NCBI RefSeq assembly: GCF_019297835.1
Contig: NZ_CP079203.1
Location: forward strand, 3,414,001 to 3,478,000
Direction: 5' to 3'
DNA: 64,000 nucleotides
Source of the DNA: Sphingomonas sanguinis
GTDB taxonomy: Bacteria; Pseudomonadota; Alphaproteobacteria; Sphingomonadales; Sphingomonadaceae
Shown here: positions 7,511 to 17,126 of the stretch, in pieces
Layout of the letters: each line of letters starts with the position of its first letter
Numbering within the stretch: position 1 is the first letter of the stretch
The notes under the pieces: model-generated
Databases searched by the model: none
The model's input: the letters and a program-made list of their open reading frames with translations, nothing else
Told to the model about the DNA's origin: nothing
Translations under genes and position numbers: made by a program

Positions 7511-8746
7511 ATGGCTTTTCGCTGGACCAGCGACGCACGGGCACGGCATGGTCGCCGGGTCGTGCTGATGCTGTTCACATTCCTGATCGGGCTGTTCGCG
7601 CCGATGAGCGCGATGGCCGCGACGGTGCAGAAAGTGGTGGTGCGCGGCGCGCGCCTCATCATCCGGTTCGATACGCCCGTGAAACGCGCGCGCAGCGTCA
7701 TGCTGACCGAACAGCGCCGGGTTGCGATCGACGTGACCGGCGCGTCGCCCGGCCCCGCCACGATCGACGACGGTGTGGTACGCGGGCTGACCCAGACCCG
7801 CATCAAGCCCGGCGTCACCCGGCTGAGCTTCGCGCTGGCGCAGGATGCGACGATCTTCGACGGCGGCTTCGACGATGACGGCCGGACGCTGTCGCTGACC
7901 CTCAAGCCCGTGACCGGCGGCTATACCCAGACGAGTTTCGCGGGCGCGCTCGACTTCTTCCCGTTCCATTTCCAGCGCAAGCCCGCCTACACGCTGACCG
8001 TGCCGGTCCCCGCTACGTCACGCTCGCTGCCGCTGCCCCGCGTGAAGGGCGCGGACAACCGTCCGCTGGTGGTCATCGATGCGGGACATGGCGGGGTCGA
8101 TCCCGGAGCGATCAACCCGCAGACGGGCCTGCGCGAAAAGGACGTGACGCTGGCCATCGCGAAGGAGATTCGCGACACGCTGGTCGCCAGCGGCCGGGTG
8201 CGCGCCGCGCTGACCCGCGAGGACGACCGCTATATCCTCCACCGCGAGCGCTACGGCATCGCGCGGCGGCTGCACGCCGACCTGTTCATCTCGATCCATT
8301 GCGACAGCGCCGGGGCGGGGGAAGCACGCGGGGCGACCGCCTATACCCTGTCCGACGTGGCCTCCGACAAGGAAGCGGCACGGCTGGCCGCGCGCGAGAA
8401 CAAGGCGGACGTGATCGCGGGCGTCGACCTGGGCGGGAACAGCGACGTCTCCTCGATTCTGATCGACCTGACCCAGCGCGAGACGATGAACGCCTCGGCC
8501 AGCTTCGCGAGACTTCTGGGCCGCGAGGCGCAGCCGCTGATACCGGTCAAGCCGACCTTCCACCGCATGGCCTCGCTGATGGTGCTGAAGGCGCCCGACA
8601 TGCCGTCCATCCTGTTCGAGACGGGCTATATCTCGAACATGCAGGATGCTGCGTTCCTCGACAGCGAGTCGGGCCGCGAACGGATCGCCAAGGCGGTGCT
8701 GCAAGCGGTCGAGGTCCACTTCGCGCGGCGGATGGCGTCGCGGTAG
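7511..8746 (+). CDS. amiC: N-acetylmuramoyl-L-alanine amidase, AMIN plus Amidase_3 domains (AmiC type)
   Basis: A 411-residue periplasmic zinc amidase that cuts the peptide from N-acetylmuramic acid, used in daughter-cell separation. An N-terminal signal peptide (hydrophobic 17-37, ending AMA-A) precedes an AMIN domain (about 40-140, septal targeting) and the Amidase_3 domain (about 185-405). Zinc and catalytic residues are visible in VVIDAGHGGVDPG, the following REKDVTL glutamate, LFISIHCDSA and ILFETGYISN. In alphaproteobacteria this gene normally stands directly before PBP1a and prfB; here a 3.6-kb accessory block separates it from mrcA. Confidence 0.95.
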   Translation: MAFRWTSDARARHGRRVVLMLFTFLIGLFAPMSAMAATVQKVVVRGARLIIRFDTPVKRARSVMLTEQRRVAIDVTGASPGPATIDDGVVRGLTQTRIKPGVTRLSFALAQDATIFDGGFDDDGRTLSLTLKPVTGGYTQTSFAGALDFFPFHFQRKPAYTLTVPVPATSRSLPLPRVKGADNRPLVVIDAGHGGVDPGAINPQTGLREKDVTLAIAKEIRDTLVASGRVRAALTREDDRYILHRERYGIARRLHADLFISIHCDSAGAGEARGATAYTLSDVASDKEAARLAARENKADVIAGVDLGGNSDVSSILIDLTQRETMNASASFARLLGREAQPLIPVKPTFHRMASLMVLKAPDMPSILFETGYISNMQDAAFLDSESGRERIAKAVLQAVEVHFARRMASR

Positions 8747-8956
8747 GGGAGGGTGTTTCCCGTTTCCCCGTCGAAGTCGGCCGTTTCGGGAATGGGGAAG
8801 CGGGAACAGATTTCGGGAAAAGTGACGCCCACGGGCTTCCGTCAGCTCGATCGACGTGGCTGGATTCCCGTCATCCGTTCCCAATCGGGAAGGTTCGTCT
8901 AGGGATTGCCGCAGACCGGCCCGGCGTTAATCTCGCCTGCATGGAGGGCCACGGGT

Positions 8957-9604
8957 ATGATCGACCACATCTTCATGCTCATAGATCCCGAGGGGCCTGA
9001 GATCGGCCAGATGGAGAGGCTGGGCCTAACCGAAACCTATCGGCGCACCCATCCAGGCCAAGGTACGCGCAATGTTTGCTACTGCTTCGACAACATGTTT
9101 CTCGAACTCTTGTGGGTCGATGAACCAGATACCGCTCGAAGCCCGGCTATCAAGAGAACGGGGCTGTACGAGCGATCCTCATGGCGAAGCCGTGAGGTCT
9201 GTCCCTTTGGAATTGCGTGGCGCGGAACGTTGAGTGGGGCTGAGACACCGATATCAACATGGGCGTTCGCGCCGCCCTACCTTCCCGATGGGATGACAAT
9301 CGCGGTCGCGGACGATGGCGATGATGTCCGGCAGCCTATGATGTTCCGATCGCCCGGTTCGACACCGCCAAGTGATTGGCCGCTCGAGAAGCGGGGTGAG
9401 CTTCAACATGGTTCGGGACTGGGGGCGGTGCAGGAAATTGTTCTAACGCTACCGGCATGGGCCTCTCCCAGCGAAACGCTTAAGACCATTGCCGCCAACT
9501 GTCAGCCTCGGCTCACATTGACGCAGGGGAACGCCTGGCACTTGGTTATGCGGATAGCAGGCCTAGAAGGCCGATCGGACCTTGTTATCGCCGTTCCCGA
9601 CTGA
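8957..9604 (+). CDS. Glyoxalase/VOC-like protein, function unknown
   Basis: A 215-residue protein starting MIDHIFMLID, the opening strand of glyoxalase/VOC-type folds (a His two residues after Ile-Asp), with FDNMFLELLWVDEPD forming the next conserved strand and a second half (LQHGSGLGAVQEIVLTL) that looks like the paired module. ATG 8957 follows GGAGGG by 8 bases; upstream in-frame codons have no support. Base composition is more mixed than in the flanking genes. It sits alone in the accessory block next to an insertion sequence, which suggests recent acquisition. Substrate and metal use cannot be told. Confidence 0.7.
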   Translation: MIDHIFMLIDPEGPEIGQMERLGLTETYRRTHPGQGTRNVCYCFDNMFLELLWVDEPDTARSPAIKRTGLYERSSWRSREVCPFGIAWRGTLSGAETPISTWAFAPPYLPDGMTIAVADDGDDVRQPMMFRSPGSTPPSDWPLEKRGELQHGSGLGAVQEIVLTLPAWASPSETLKTIAANCQPRLTLTQGNAWHLVMRIAGLEGRSDLVIAVPD

Positions 9605-9625
9605 CCGCGCGGCTTTCCCGATACT

Positions 9626-9650
9626 CGATCCAGACTGTGCGGAAACTCGC
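9626..9650 (+). repeat. Left terminal inverted repeat of the IS
   Basis: This 25-base end shares CGATCCAGA, GTG and GAAA..T.GC blocks with the reverse complement of 11258-11282. It lies downstream of the transposase stop, because the gene is on the minus strand. Confidence 0.72.
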
Positions 9651-9783
9651 TGTTGGCTGATGCCACGCTTGGGATCCGCTGAATGAACGTCAGGATGTTG
9701 GCTGATTTTTATGGGTGGCACAGTGTCGCCGGAAGGGCGGCCATCGGCTGCGGGCGACGGCCGGGGAGCGTTTGAACGTCGGA

Positions 9784-11214
9784 TCAGGTTTGCAAGGCCC
9801 GGATCAATCCCTGTACGCCGACTAGGTTTATCGCCCGTCTCAGGTTATAGGCAAACGCCGTCAGACTGAATTCGGCCCGCACCTTGTCGAGACCGCGCAT
9901 CAGGAAAGTGCCCTGGTTCATCCATTGCTTGATCGAACCGAAAGGGTGCTCGACCGTCTCGCGCCGGATGTCGAGAATGTCGGGCCGGGCGGCGAGGCGT
10001 ATCGCCATGCGATCGAGCACCGCCTCGCCTTCCCACCGCGTGATGCGACGGAAGTTTCCACGGGCGCACTGCGCCTTGAGTTCGCATCCGTCACAAGCGC
10101 GCGGGTTTGAATACTGCACGATGATGTGACCGCCCTGAAGCCATCGGTACCGTGTATCAAGGCGCTGGTCGCCGGGGCAGTGGTAGCAATCCGCGGCTTC
10201 ATCATAGCGGAACCGCTCCTTGGGAAAGCGCCCGTCGCCAACGGCCGTGCCGCGCTGGGGGCGGGCGACATAGGGCGTGATGCCGGCTCGCTCGCACGCG
10301 GCGATGTCCTCGCCCATGTAATACCCCATGTCGGCGACCACATCGATCCGGTCGACGTCGAGAAGGTCCTTCGCCGCGCCGGCTGTCTCAGCCAGGAAAC
10401 CCAGATCGCTGCCCGCGTTGGTGACATGCTGTTCGACGATCAGCTTGTGCTTTGCATCGACCGCGACCTGCGCGTTGTAGCCGACGCCGACCTTGGGATG
10501 CGCCGCCATCGCGCGAGCGTCCGGGTCGGTGAGCGAAATCTGGCTCTCGCCGCTGGCCTTCAGCTGTTCCAGCAGCGCCTGGTTGACCTGACGCTGTTCG
10601 CGCACCTTCACGATCTTCGCCGCCAGTGCATCGCTCCGTCTGGTTGTGCCTGCCTCCTCGCCGCGGTCGGCATCATCGAGCTGTGCGAGATACTTCTCGA
10701 GCCGCTCGTCAGCGGACCTGATATACTTGTCTAGCTTGGCCTTCGTGAAGTTGCGCGTCCGGCTGTTCACCGCCTTCAGCCGCGTGCCATCCACCGCCAG
10801 CAGCTCGCGCCCGAACAGGTCGAGCTTGCGACATAGCACCACGAACGCGCGGAACACCGCCTTGAACGCGGAGCGGTTGTCACGGCGGAAGTCGGCGATG
10901 GTCTTGAAGTCGGGCCGCAGCCCGCGCAGCAGCCAGATCAGCTCGAGATTGCGTGTCGCCTCGGCTTCCAGGCGCCGGCTCGACCGCGTTCGGTTGAGAT
11001 AGCCGTACAGGTACAGCTTCAGCATGTCGCCCGGGTGATAGCCCGGCCGTCCGGTGGCCTTCGGCTGCGAACGATGGAAACCGGCCTCGCCGAGATCAAG
11101 ATCGTCGACGAAGGCATCGATGAAGCGCACTGGGTTGTCTGCCGATACGTAATCCTCAACCGATGCCGGCAGCAGCAGCGCCTGGTCGCGCGCGTGACCC
11201 TCGATATACGCCAT
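9784..11214 (-). CDS. IS1182 family transposase (DDE type)
   Basis: A 476-residue DDE transposase. The N-terminal DUF772-type domain (about 10-115, containing [21 protein letters not shown]) is followed by the catalytic core: first Asp in [13 protein letters not shown], second in [11 protein letters not shown], and Glu in [16 protein letters not shown] Cys-rich patch ([20 protein letters not shown]) between them is usual for this family. The ATG at 11214 ([11 protein letters not shown]) is preferred over the TTG two codons upstream. No strong ribosome binding site is seen, which is common for transposases. The frame is unbroken, so the element may still be active. Confidence 0.93.
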   Translation of the reverse strand: MAYIEGHARDQALLLPASVEDYVSADNPVRFIDAFVDDLDLGEAGFHRSQPKATGRPGYHPGDMLKLYLYGYLNRTRSSRRLEAEATRNLELIWLLRGLRPDFKTIADFRRDNRSAFKAVFRAFVVLCRKLDLFGRELLAVDGTRLKAVNSRTRNFTKAKLDKYIRSADERLEKYLAQLDDADRGEEAGTTRRSDALAAKIVKVREQRQVNQALLEQLKASGESQISLTDPDARAMAAHPKVGVGYNAQVAVDAKHKLIVEQHVTNAGSDLGFLAETAGAAKDLLDVDRIDVVADMGYYMGEDIAACERAGITPYVARPQRGTAVGDGRFPKERFRYDEAADCYHCPGDQRLDTRYRWLQGGHIIVQYSNPRACDGCELKAQCARGNFRRITRWEGEAVLDRMAIRLAARPDILDIRRETVEHPFGSIKQWMNQGTFLMRGLDKVRAEFSLTAFAYNLRRAINLVGVQGLIRALQT

Positions 11215-11257
11215 GCCCAAAGCATACGCCGACCCGCGGCCCGGCGGAATCGCAGAC

Positions 11258-11282
11258 GCAACTTTTCACACGCTCTGGATCG
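11258..11282 (-). repeat. Right terminal inverted repeat of the IS
   Basis: This is the partner of 9626-9650. It sits 43 bases upstream of the transposase ATG and 76 bases before trhO, so IS promoters or ends may influence trhO transcription. Confidence 0.72.
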
Positions 11283-11358
11283 TTTTTCGGTAAAGGTTGT
11301 CGCCCCCGAATGGCAACTTGTCTGGTCCCCCACGTCCGATCTGCGTAAAGGCAACCGG

Positions 11359-12312
11359 ATGATCCGCGTCTGTGCCCTGTATCGTTTCGCCTCTTTCCCC
11401 GACCCCGCCGCCTTGCGCGAACCCCTGCTCGCCGTCGCCGAGGCGAACGGGATCCGTGGCACGCTGCTGCTCGCGAGCGAGGGGATTAACGGCACGGTGG
11501 CGGGCAGCACGCAAGCAATCGAGGCGCTGCTCGCGCATATCCGCACGCTGCCGGGGTGTGCCGATGTCGACTATAAGGACTCGACCACCGAAACGATGCC
11601 GTTCCACCGGATGAAGGTGCGGCTGAAGCGCGAGATCGTGTCGATGGGCGTCGAGGGCATCGACCCGACGCGTGAGGTCGGCACCTATGTAGCGGGAGAG
11701 GAATGGAATGCGCTGATCGCCGACCCGGACACCCTCCTGATCGACACGCGCAACGATTACGAGGTCGCGATCGGTACGTTCCACGGCGCGGTCGATCCGG
11801 GGACCAAAAGCTTTCGGGATTTCCCCGACTGGTTCCGCGAGAATCGTGACGAACTGATGGCGGGCAAGTCGAAGGTCGCGATGTTCTGCACCGGCGGCAT
11901 ACGCTGCGAAAAGGCGACCGCGTTCCTGAAGGCGGAAGGGGTGGCGGATGTCTTCCACCTCGACGGCGGCATCTTGAAATATCTGGAGACGATGCCCGAG
12001 GAACGGAGCCGCTGGAACGGCGAATGCTTCGTCTTCGATGCGCGCGTCGCGGTCGGGCATGGGCTGGCGCAAGGATCGCACGGCTTGTGCCATGGCTGCC
12101 GTATGCCGGTCAGCCCGGAGGATCGCGCCTCGCCGCTCTATATCGAGGGGGTGAGCTGTCCCGCCTGTCACGGCACGCGCGACGCGGAGCGGCTGGCCGC
12201 CTATGCCGAACGGCACCGGCAGGAGCAGCTGGCGGCGGCGCGCGGGCAGGCGCATGTCGGGGCGCGCTATGTCTCCGATGAGGATGCGCGCGACGAACCG
12301 GCGCATCCCTGA
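11359..12312 (+). CDS. trhO: tRNA uridine(34) hydroxylase, rhodanese family (TrhO/YceA)
   Basis: A 317-residue cytosolic enzyme that hydroxylates U34 of certain tRNAs on the way to (carboxy)methoxyuridine. The N-terminal acylphosphatase-like domain (residues 1-95, [16 protein letters not shown]) is followed by a rhodanese domain (about 120-225) with the active Cys in [10 protein letters not shown], then a C-terminal CHGC...CPACH zinc-type knuckle. Length fits the family. ATG 11359 begins [10 protein letters not shown]; the open frame upstream runs into the IS end and is not family-like. It lies in the accessory block next to the IS, with no operon partner. Confidence 0.93.
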   Translation: MIRVCALYRFASFPDPAALREPLLAVAEANGIRGTLLLASEGINGTVAGSTQAIEALLAHIRTLPGCADVDYKDSTTETMPFHRMKVRLKREIVSMGVEGIDPTREVGTYVAGEEWNALIADPDTLLIDTRNDYEVAIGTFHGAVDPGTKSFRDFPDWFRENRDELMAGKSKVAMFCTGGIRCEKATAFLKAEGVADVFHLDGGILKYLETMPEERSRWNGECFVFDARVAVGHGLAQGSHGLCHGCRMPVSPEDRASPLYIEGVSCPACHGTRDAERLAAYAERHRQEQLAAARGQAHVGARYVSDEDARDEPAHP

Positions 12313-12377
12313 CGCGCAAACCGTCGCGGGCGGGTGGCAAGCCGGGGCGAACCTGCTACACGAAGCCCCGCAAAGCC

Positions 12378-14870
12378 ATGGCCGTCGAAACCTTTTCCCC
12401 TTCCGAACCCGCCGAACCGCCGCGTCGCCCGCTCTGGCGCCGCTGGTGGGTGCGGCTGCTTGCCGTCCTGGCGCTGCTCGCGGCGATCGGCGGCGGCGTG
12501 GTCTGGTTCCTGTTTATCCGCGACCTGCCTTCCGTCGATGCGCTCAAGGCCTATGAGCCGCCTTTGCCCACCCATGTCCGCGGCATCGACGGCACTCCGA
12601 TCCAGTCCTATGCGCGCGAGCGCCGGGTCGAGCTGTCGTTCAACGAATATCCTCCGCTGCTCGTCCGCGCCTTTCTGGCCGCCGAGGACAAGAGCTTCTT
12701 CGAGCATGGCGGCGTCGACTATCCGGGGCTGGCGGGCGCGGTGCTGGACTATGCCAAGAAATGGGGCACCGGGCGGCGCGCGCGCGGCGGCTCGACCATC
12801 ACCCAGCAGGTTGCCAAGAACCTGCTGATCGGCGATGCCTATTCGCCGACCCGCAAGATCAAGGAGGCGATCCTCGCCTATAAGATTGAGGATACGCTGA
12901 CCAAGCCGCAGATCCTGGAGCTGTATCTCAACCAGATCGCGCTCGGCCGGAACGCCTTTGGCGTCGAGGCGGCGGCCCATGCCTATTTCGACAAGGAACT
13001 GGACGAGCTGACACTGGGGCAGATGGCCTATCTGGCGCTGCTGCCCAAGGGACCGGCCAATTACGATCCCGTCCGTCATCCCGACCGCGCGCTGGAACGC
13101 CGCGCCTATGTGCTGCGCGAGATGCTGTCGAACAATTTCATCACCCGTGCGCAATATGACGGGGCGATGGCCGAGCCGCTGGGCACCGTGCTGCGCCGCA
13201 CGCCGAAGTATGCGCAGGTCGGCGGCTATTTCGTCGAGGAGGTCCGCCGCCAGCTGATCAAGCGTTATGGCGAAAAGGCGGAGAGCGGACCGAACAGCGT
13301 TTATGACGGGGGCCTCTGGGTGCGGACCTCGCTGGATACCCGGCTTCAGGATCTGGCGGCGGAAGCGCTGCGCGACGGCCTGATCCGGTTCGAGGGCGGG
13401 CGCGGCTGGTCCGGGCCGATCCGGCATGAGGATATCGAGGACGGCAACTGGCAGCAGGTGCTGCTGAACACCAATATCGGCCTCGACTATCGCGACTGGC
13501 GCGCCGGGATCGTCACCGCCAAGGACAGCGGCGAGGCGACGATCGGCTTCGCCAATGGCCGCACCGGCATGCTGCCCCGCAGCTTTGCGCAGATGCCGCG
13601 CCGGGGCACGGCGGCGACCGCGTTCAACGCGCTCAAGGTCGGCGACATCATCGCCGTGTCGCCCGCGGGCGAGCAGTTCCAGCTGCGCTCCATCCCGCGC
13701 ATCTCGGGCGGCTTCGTCGTCGAGGAACCCGCGACCGGCCGTGTGCTCGCGATGCAGGGCGGCTTCGACGCCCGGCTCCAGGCGTTCAACCGCGCCACCC
13801 AGGCCGAGCGTCAGCCGGGCTCGACGATCAAGCCCATCGTCTATTCCGCCGCGCTGAACAACGGCATGACGCCCGCCTCAATCATCGTCGACGGTCCGTT
13901 CTGCGTCGATCAGGGGGCCGGTCTGGGGACGAAGTGTTTCCGCAACTTCGGCAATTCGGCAGGCGCCGGGCCGCACACGATGCGCTGGGGCATCGAGCAG
14001 TCGCGCAACCTGATGACGGTGCGGACCGCCTCGACCGTCGGCATGAAGAATGTCGTGGCGACGATCAAGCAGATGGGGATCGGCGATTTCCCGCCCTATC
14101 TCGCCTATGCGCTGGGCGCGGGCGAGACGACGGTGGGGCAGATGGTCAACGCCTATGCGATCCTCGCCAATAATGGGCGCGGCGGCGATCCCTCGCTGAT
14201 CGACTTTGTGCAGGACCGGCATGGCAAGGTGATCTGGCCGGAGAATTGGCACGCCTGCGATCGCTGCAACGCCGCCGATTATGACGGCAAGCCGATGCCG
14301 CGCCCGGTCTCGCATCAGCGGCAGGTGCTCGACGCGATGACCGCCTATCAGATGGTCCACATCACCGAGGGTGTGATCCAGCGCGGCACGGCCACCGGGC
14401 TGCGCGACCTGAACCGCCCGATGTTCGGCAAGACCGGCACCAATAACGGCCCGACCGATGTCTGGTTCGTCGGCGGCACGCCGCAATTCGTCGGTGGCCT
14501 CTATATCGGCTATGACACGCCGCGCTCGCTGGGCGGCTATGCGCAGGGCGGGACCATCGCGGTGCCGATCTTCCGCCAGTTCGCTGAAAAGGCCTATGAG
14601 GGGCTCGAGAAGCTGCCCTTCCGCGCGGCGCCCGGCATTCGCATGGTCCGCATCGACCGCGCGAGCGGGCGGCCGGTCTATGGCACCTTCCCGACCGGCG
14701 ACGATCCCAAGCCCGCCGTGATCTGGGAAGCGTTCAAGCCGGAGAGCGAGCCGCGCCGCCGCGCGCGCCGTGCCGCTGCCGCCGAGGCGCCCGCGACGCC
14801 GACCGGCCCGACCAGGCCCGCGCCCCCGCGCGACAGCGATTTCTTGCAAAGAGAAGGCGGAATCTACTAG
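12378..14870 (+). CDS. mrcA: Penicillin-binding protein 1A (bifunctional transglycosylase/transpeptidase)
   Basis: An 830-residue class A PBP that polymerises and cross-links peptidoglycan. It has a cytoplasmic N-terminus, one membrane anchor (about 32-53), a GT51 transglycosylase with catalytic Glu103 in AAEDKSFFEHGG and GGSTITQQVAKN, an OB-like linker, and a transpeptidase with Ser482-x-x-Lys485 (GSTIKP), SRN (EQSRNLM) and KTGT (685-688). The tail is Pro/Ala/Arg-rich. It is followed 66 bases later by prfB, the usual alphaproteobacterial neighbour. The amidase that normally precedes it is displaced by the IS-bearing block. Confidence 0.97.
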   Translation: MAVETFSPSEPAEPPRRPLWRRWWVRLLAVLALLAAIGGGVVWFLFIRDLPSVDALKAYEPPLPTHVRGIDGTPIQSYARERRVELSFNEYPPLLVRAFLAAEDKSFFEHGGVDYPGLAGAVLDYAKKWGTGRRARGGSTITQQVAKNLLIGDAYSPTRKIKEAILAYKIEDTLTKPQILELYLNQIALGRNAFGVEAAAHAYFDKELDELTLGQMAYLALLPKGPANYDPVRHPDRALERRAYVLREMLSNNFITRAQYDGAMAEPLGTVLRRTPKYAQVGGYFVEEVRRQLIKRYGEKAESGPNSVYDGGLWVRTSLDTRLQDLAAEALRDGLIRFEGGRGWSGPIRHEDIEDGNWQQVLLNTNIGLDYRDWRAGIVTAKDSGEATIGFANGRTGMLPRSFAQMPRRGTAATAFNALKVGDIIAVSPAGEQFQLRSIPRISGGFVVEEPATGRVLAMQGGFDARLQAFNRATQAERQPGSTIKPIVYSAALNNGMTPASIIVDGPFCVDQGAGLGTKCFRNFGNSAGAGPHTMRWGIEQSRNLMTVRTASTVGMKNVVATIKQMGIGDFPPYLAYALGAGETTVGQMVNAYAILANNGRGGDPSLIDFVQDRHGKVIWPENWHACDRCNAADYDGKPMPRPVSHQRQVLDAMTAYQMVHITEGVIQRGTATGLRDLNRPMFGKTGTNNGPTDVWFVGGTPQFVGGLYIGYDTPRSLGGYAQGGTIAVPIFRQFAEKAYEGLEKLPFRAAPGIRMVRIDRASGRPVYGTFPTGDDPKPAVIWEAFKPESEPRRRARRAAAAEAPATPTGPTRPAPPRDSDFLQREGGIY

Positions 14871-14936
14871 CCCGCTTCCCATATTCGTTTTGCCGTCCCC
14901 GTTCGGGCGGCCGTACGACCGATTTGGAGAATTTTC

Positions 14937-16064
14937 ATGCGCGCTGAAGCGCAGGCTCATGTCGACAAGATCAAGGACGCCCTGGAGCTGCTTCGCCGCT
15001 TCCTCGACTGGGACCGCGCGCTGCGCCGCCTGGACGAGCTGAACGCGCGCGTCGAGGACCAGGCGCTGTGGAACGACCCCAAGCAGGCGCAGGAGGTGAT
15101 GCGCGAGCGTCGCCGCCTGGACGAGGCCATCACCGCCACCCGTGCGATCGAGAACGAGCTGTCGGGCACGGTCGAACTGATCGAGCTGGCCGAGATGGAG
15201 GGCGACGAGGACCTCGAGAAGGAAGCCGTCACCAGCCTGGGCGAACTCGCGAAGAAGGCCGAGGCCGACAAGATCAAGGCGCTGTTGGCCGGTGAAGCCG
15301 ATGCCAATGACAGCTATATCGAGATCAACGCGGGCGCGGGCGGCACCGAGAGCCAGGACTGGGCCGGGATGCTCCAGCGCATGTACACGCGCTGGGCCGA
15401 ACGCCATGGCATGAAGGTCGAACTGATCGACTATCATGCGGGCGAACAGGCCGGGATCAAGTCGGCGACCCTGCTGGTCAAGGGCGAGAACGCCTATGGC
15501 TATGCCAAGGTCGAATCGGGCGTGCACCGGCTGGTGCGGATCAGCCCATATGATTCGGCCGCGCGCCGCCACACCAGCTTTTCGAGCGTCTGGGTCTATC
15601 CGGTGATCGACGACAATATCGAGGTCGAGATCAACGAGAGCGAGCTGCGCATCGATACCTACCGCGCATCGGGCGCGGGCGGTCAGCACATCAACACCAC
15701 CGACTCGGCGGTGCGCATCACCCACTTGCCGACCGGCATCGTGGTGCAGTGCCAGAACCAGCGTTCGCAGCACAAGAACAAGGCCGAGGCCTATAACCAG
15801 CTCCGCGCGCGTCTGTACGAGCGCGAACTGGCCGAGCGCGAAGCGGTGGCCAATGCCGAGAACGCGACCAAGACCGATATCGGCTGGGGTCACCAGATTC
15901 GTTCCTACGTGCTCCAGCCCTATCAGCTGGTGAAGGATCTGCGCACCGGCACGACCTCCACCGCGCCGGGCGATGTGCTGGACGGTGACCTCGACGCCTT
16001 CATGGCCGCCGCTCTGTCGCAGCGCGTGACCGGCGAGGCGGTCGCGGTGGAGGATGTCGACTAA
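14937..16064 (+). CDS. prfB: Peptide chain release factor 2
   Basis: A 375-residue class I release factor for UGA and UAA stops. The coiled N-terminal domain 1, the codon-recognition loop, and GGQ at 248-250 (GAGGQHINTTDSAVRITHLP), which triggers peptidyl-tRNA hydrolysis, are all present. The gene is a single open frame; the programmed +1 frameshift known from E. coli is absent. The anticodon-like tripeptide region reads RISPYDSAARRHTSF, that is SPY rather than the E. coli SPF, a variant I believe is common in alphaproteobacteria. The stop overlaps or abuts the next gene. Confidence 0.97.
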   Translation: MRAEAQAHVDKIKDALELLRRFLDWDRALRRLDELNARVEDQALWNDPKQAQEVMRERRRLDEAITATRAIENELSGTVELIELAEMEGDEDLEKEAVTSLGELAKKAEADKIKALLAGEADANDSYIEINAGAGGTESQDWAGMLQRMYTRWAERHGMKVELIDYHAGEQAGIKSATLLVKGENAYGYAKVESGVHRLVRISPYDSAARRHTSFSSVWVYPVIDDNIEVEINESELRIDTYRASGAGGQHINTTDSAVRITHLPTGIVVQCQNQRSQHKNKAEAYNQLRARLYERELAEREAVANAENATKTDIGWGHQIRSYVLQPYQLVKDLRTGTTSTAPGDVLDGDLDAFMAAALSQRVTGEAVAVEDVD

Positions 16065-16065
16065 G

Positions 16066-16827
16066 ATGCGTGTCCGGGGGGCGGGACCCATGATGGCGGC
16101 GGCGGCCCTCGTCATCGCGCTGGGGGGCGCGGTGGCGGCGTGCGACGGTTCCAAGCCGCTGATCCAGCAGCGCGACGACGGGGATGACGACAAGGTCGGC
16201 CCGTTCCCGGCGGCGGACCGGCCGGTCGCCGATGTCGTGTCGTCACGCTGGTCGAGCGAGGATGCGCGCGATCGCCTGCGCGAGGCCGATCAGGTCATGG
16301 ACCGGGCGAAGATCCGCCCCGGCATGACGGTGGCCGATATCGGCGCAGGCGAGGGCTATTACACCGTTCGCCTGGCGCAGCGGGTCGGCAAGACCGGCCG
16401 CGTGCTGGCCGAGGATATCGTCGCCGCCTGGCGCGACCGGCTGGCCGAGCGTGTCTCGCGCGAGCGGCTGGACAATGTCAGCGTCCGGCTTGGCGAACCC
16501 GCCGATCCCAAGCTGCCGCCCACGAGCTTCGACCGCGTTCTCATGGTTCACATGTATCACGAGATCGAGCAGCCCTATGAGTTCCTGTGGCGGCTGTTCC
16601 CGGCGCTCAAGCCCGACGGGCTGGTCGTGGTGGTCGATGCCGATCGCCGCACCAAGGCGCACGGCACGCCGCCCGCGCTGCTGAAATGCGAGTTCGAGGC
16701 GGTCGGCTTCACCCAGGTGTCGATCGAGAACATGCCCTCGGCAGGCGGCTATCTGGCGACCTTCCGCGCGACCGGCCCGCGTCCGGATCCCAAGGCGATC
16801 CGGCCCTGTCGCATGAAGGATAACTAG
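16066..16827 (+). CDS. Class I SAM-dependent methyltransferase with a lipoprotein-type signal
   Basis: A 253-residue protein. The N-terminus has a hydrophobic stretch ending GGAVAAC, a good lipobox, so the mature chain would start at that Cys. A Rossmann methyltransferase fold follows: motif I is VADIGAGEGYYTVRLA, then VLAEDIV, a DRVLMVHMYHEI acidic motif and GLVVVVDADRR. An exported SAM enzyme is odd because SAM is cytosolic; either the signal is an uncleaved anchor or the fold has lost SAM chemistry. ATG 16066 is chosen; another ATG at 16054 overlaps prfB by 11 bases but has GGTGGAGG touching it, too close to be useful. It is probably cotranscribed with prfB. Confidence 0.8.
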   Translation: MRVRGAGPMMAAAALVIALGGAVAACDGSKPLIQQRDDGDDDKVGPFPAADRPVADVVSSRWSSEDARDRLREADQVMDRAKIRPGMTVADIGAGEGYYTVRLAQRVGKTGRVLAEDIVAAWRDRLAERVSRERLDNVSVRLGEPADPKLPPTSFDRVLMVHMYHEIEQPYEFLWRLFPALKPDGLVVVVDADRRTKAHGTPPALLKCEFEAVGFTQVSIENMPSAGGYLATFRATGPRPDPKAIRPCRMKDN

Positions 16828-16850
16828 GAGCGGGCAGTCCCCTTCTTCAT

Positions 16851-16988
16851 TCCTCCCCTGCAAGGGGAGGGGGACCATGCGGAGCATGGTGGAGGGGTGT
16901 CCCCGGTCGCGAGGAGAGCCTACCCTACCGGCGGTTACACCCCTCCGTCAGGGCTTCGCCCTGCCACCTCCGCTCCCAGGGGAGGAAC
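16851..16988. repeat. Family 2 intergenic repeat (TCCTCCCCTGCAAGGGGAGG type)
   Basis: An element of about 138 bases bounded by hairpins: CCTCCCCTGCAAGGGGAGG at the left and the CCTCCGTCAGGGCTTCGCCC plus CAGGGGAGGAA end at the right, with ACCATGCGGAGCATGGTGG inside. Close copies are at 26309-26443 and 40542-40660, and a broken one is around 36430-36710. With the following bases it fills most of the 293-base gap to 17120. Confidence 0.83.
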
Positions 16989-17126
16989 GGGTTGGTCATT
17001 CGTCACCGTCGCCACGACAAATTTGGAACATGACAGCTTTGTCATGTATTGATCCCGTATCGGCCCCGAACGGTGCCGATAGACCACCGGCCAGCATAAG
17101 CCGGGGTCCCGCAGAAGGAGATGATG

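Larger units (their letters stand above)
9626..11282. mobile_element. Complete IS1182-type insertion sequence
   Basis: A single-transposase element of about 1.66 kb. The ends are imperfect inverted repeats: CGATCCAGACTGTGCGGAAA at 9626-9645 (running to 9650) and its partner at 11258-11282, whose reverse complement begins CGATCCAGAGCGTGTGAAAA; 19 of 25 positions agree. No target-site duplication is evident in the immediately flanking bases. The transposase frame inside is intact. It lies between a glyoxalase-like gene and trhO without breaking either. Confidence 0.8.

Noticed and set aside
9605..9625. Target-site duplication flanking the IS
   Set aside because: The bases just outside the two ends (ATACT on the left, TTTTT on the right) do not match, so none is claimed.
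11035..11358. Longer trhO reading frame running into the IS
   Set aside because: The family N-terminus is [10 protein letters not shown] at 11359; the upstream part is antisense to the transposase.
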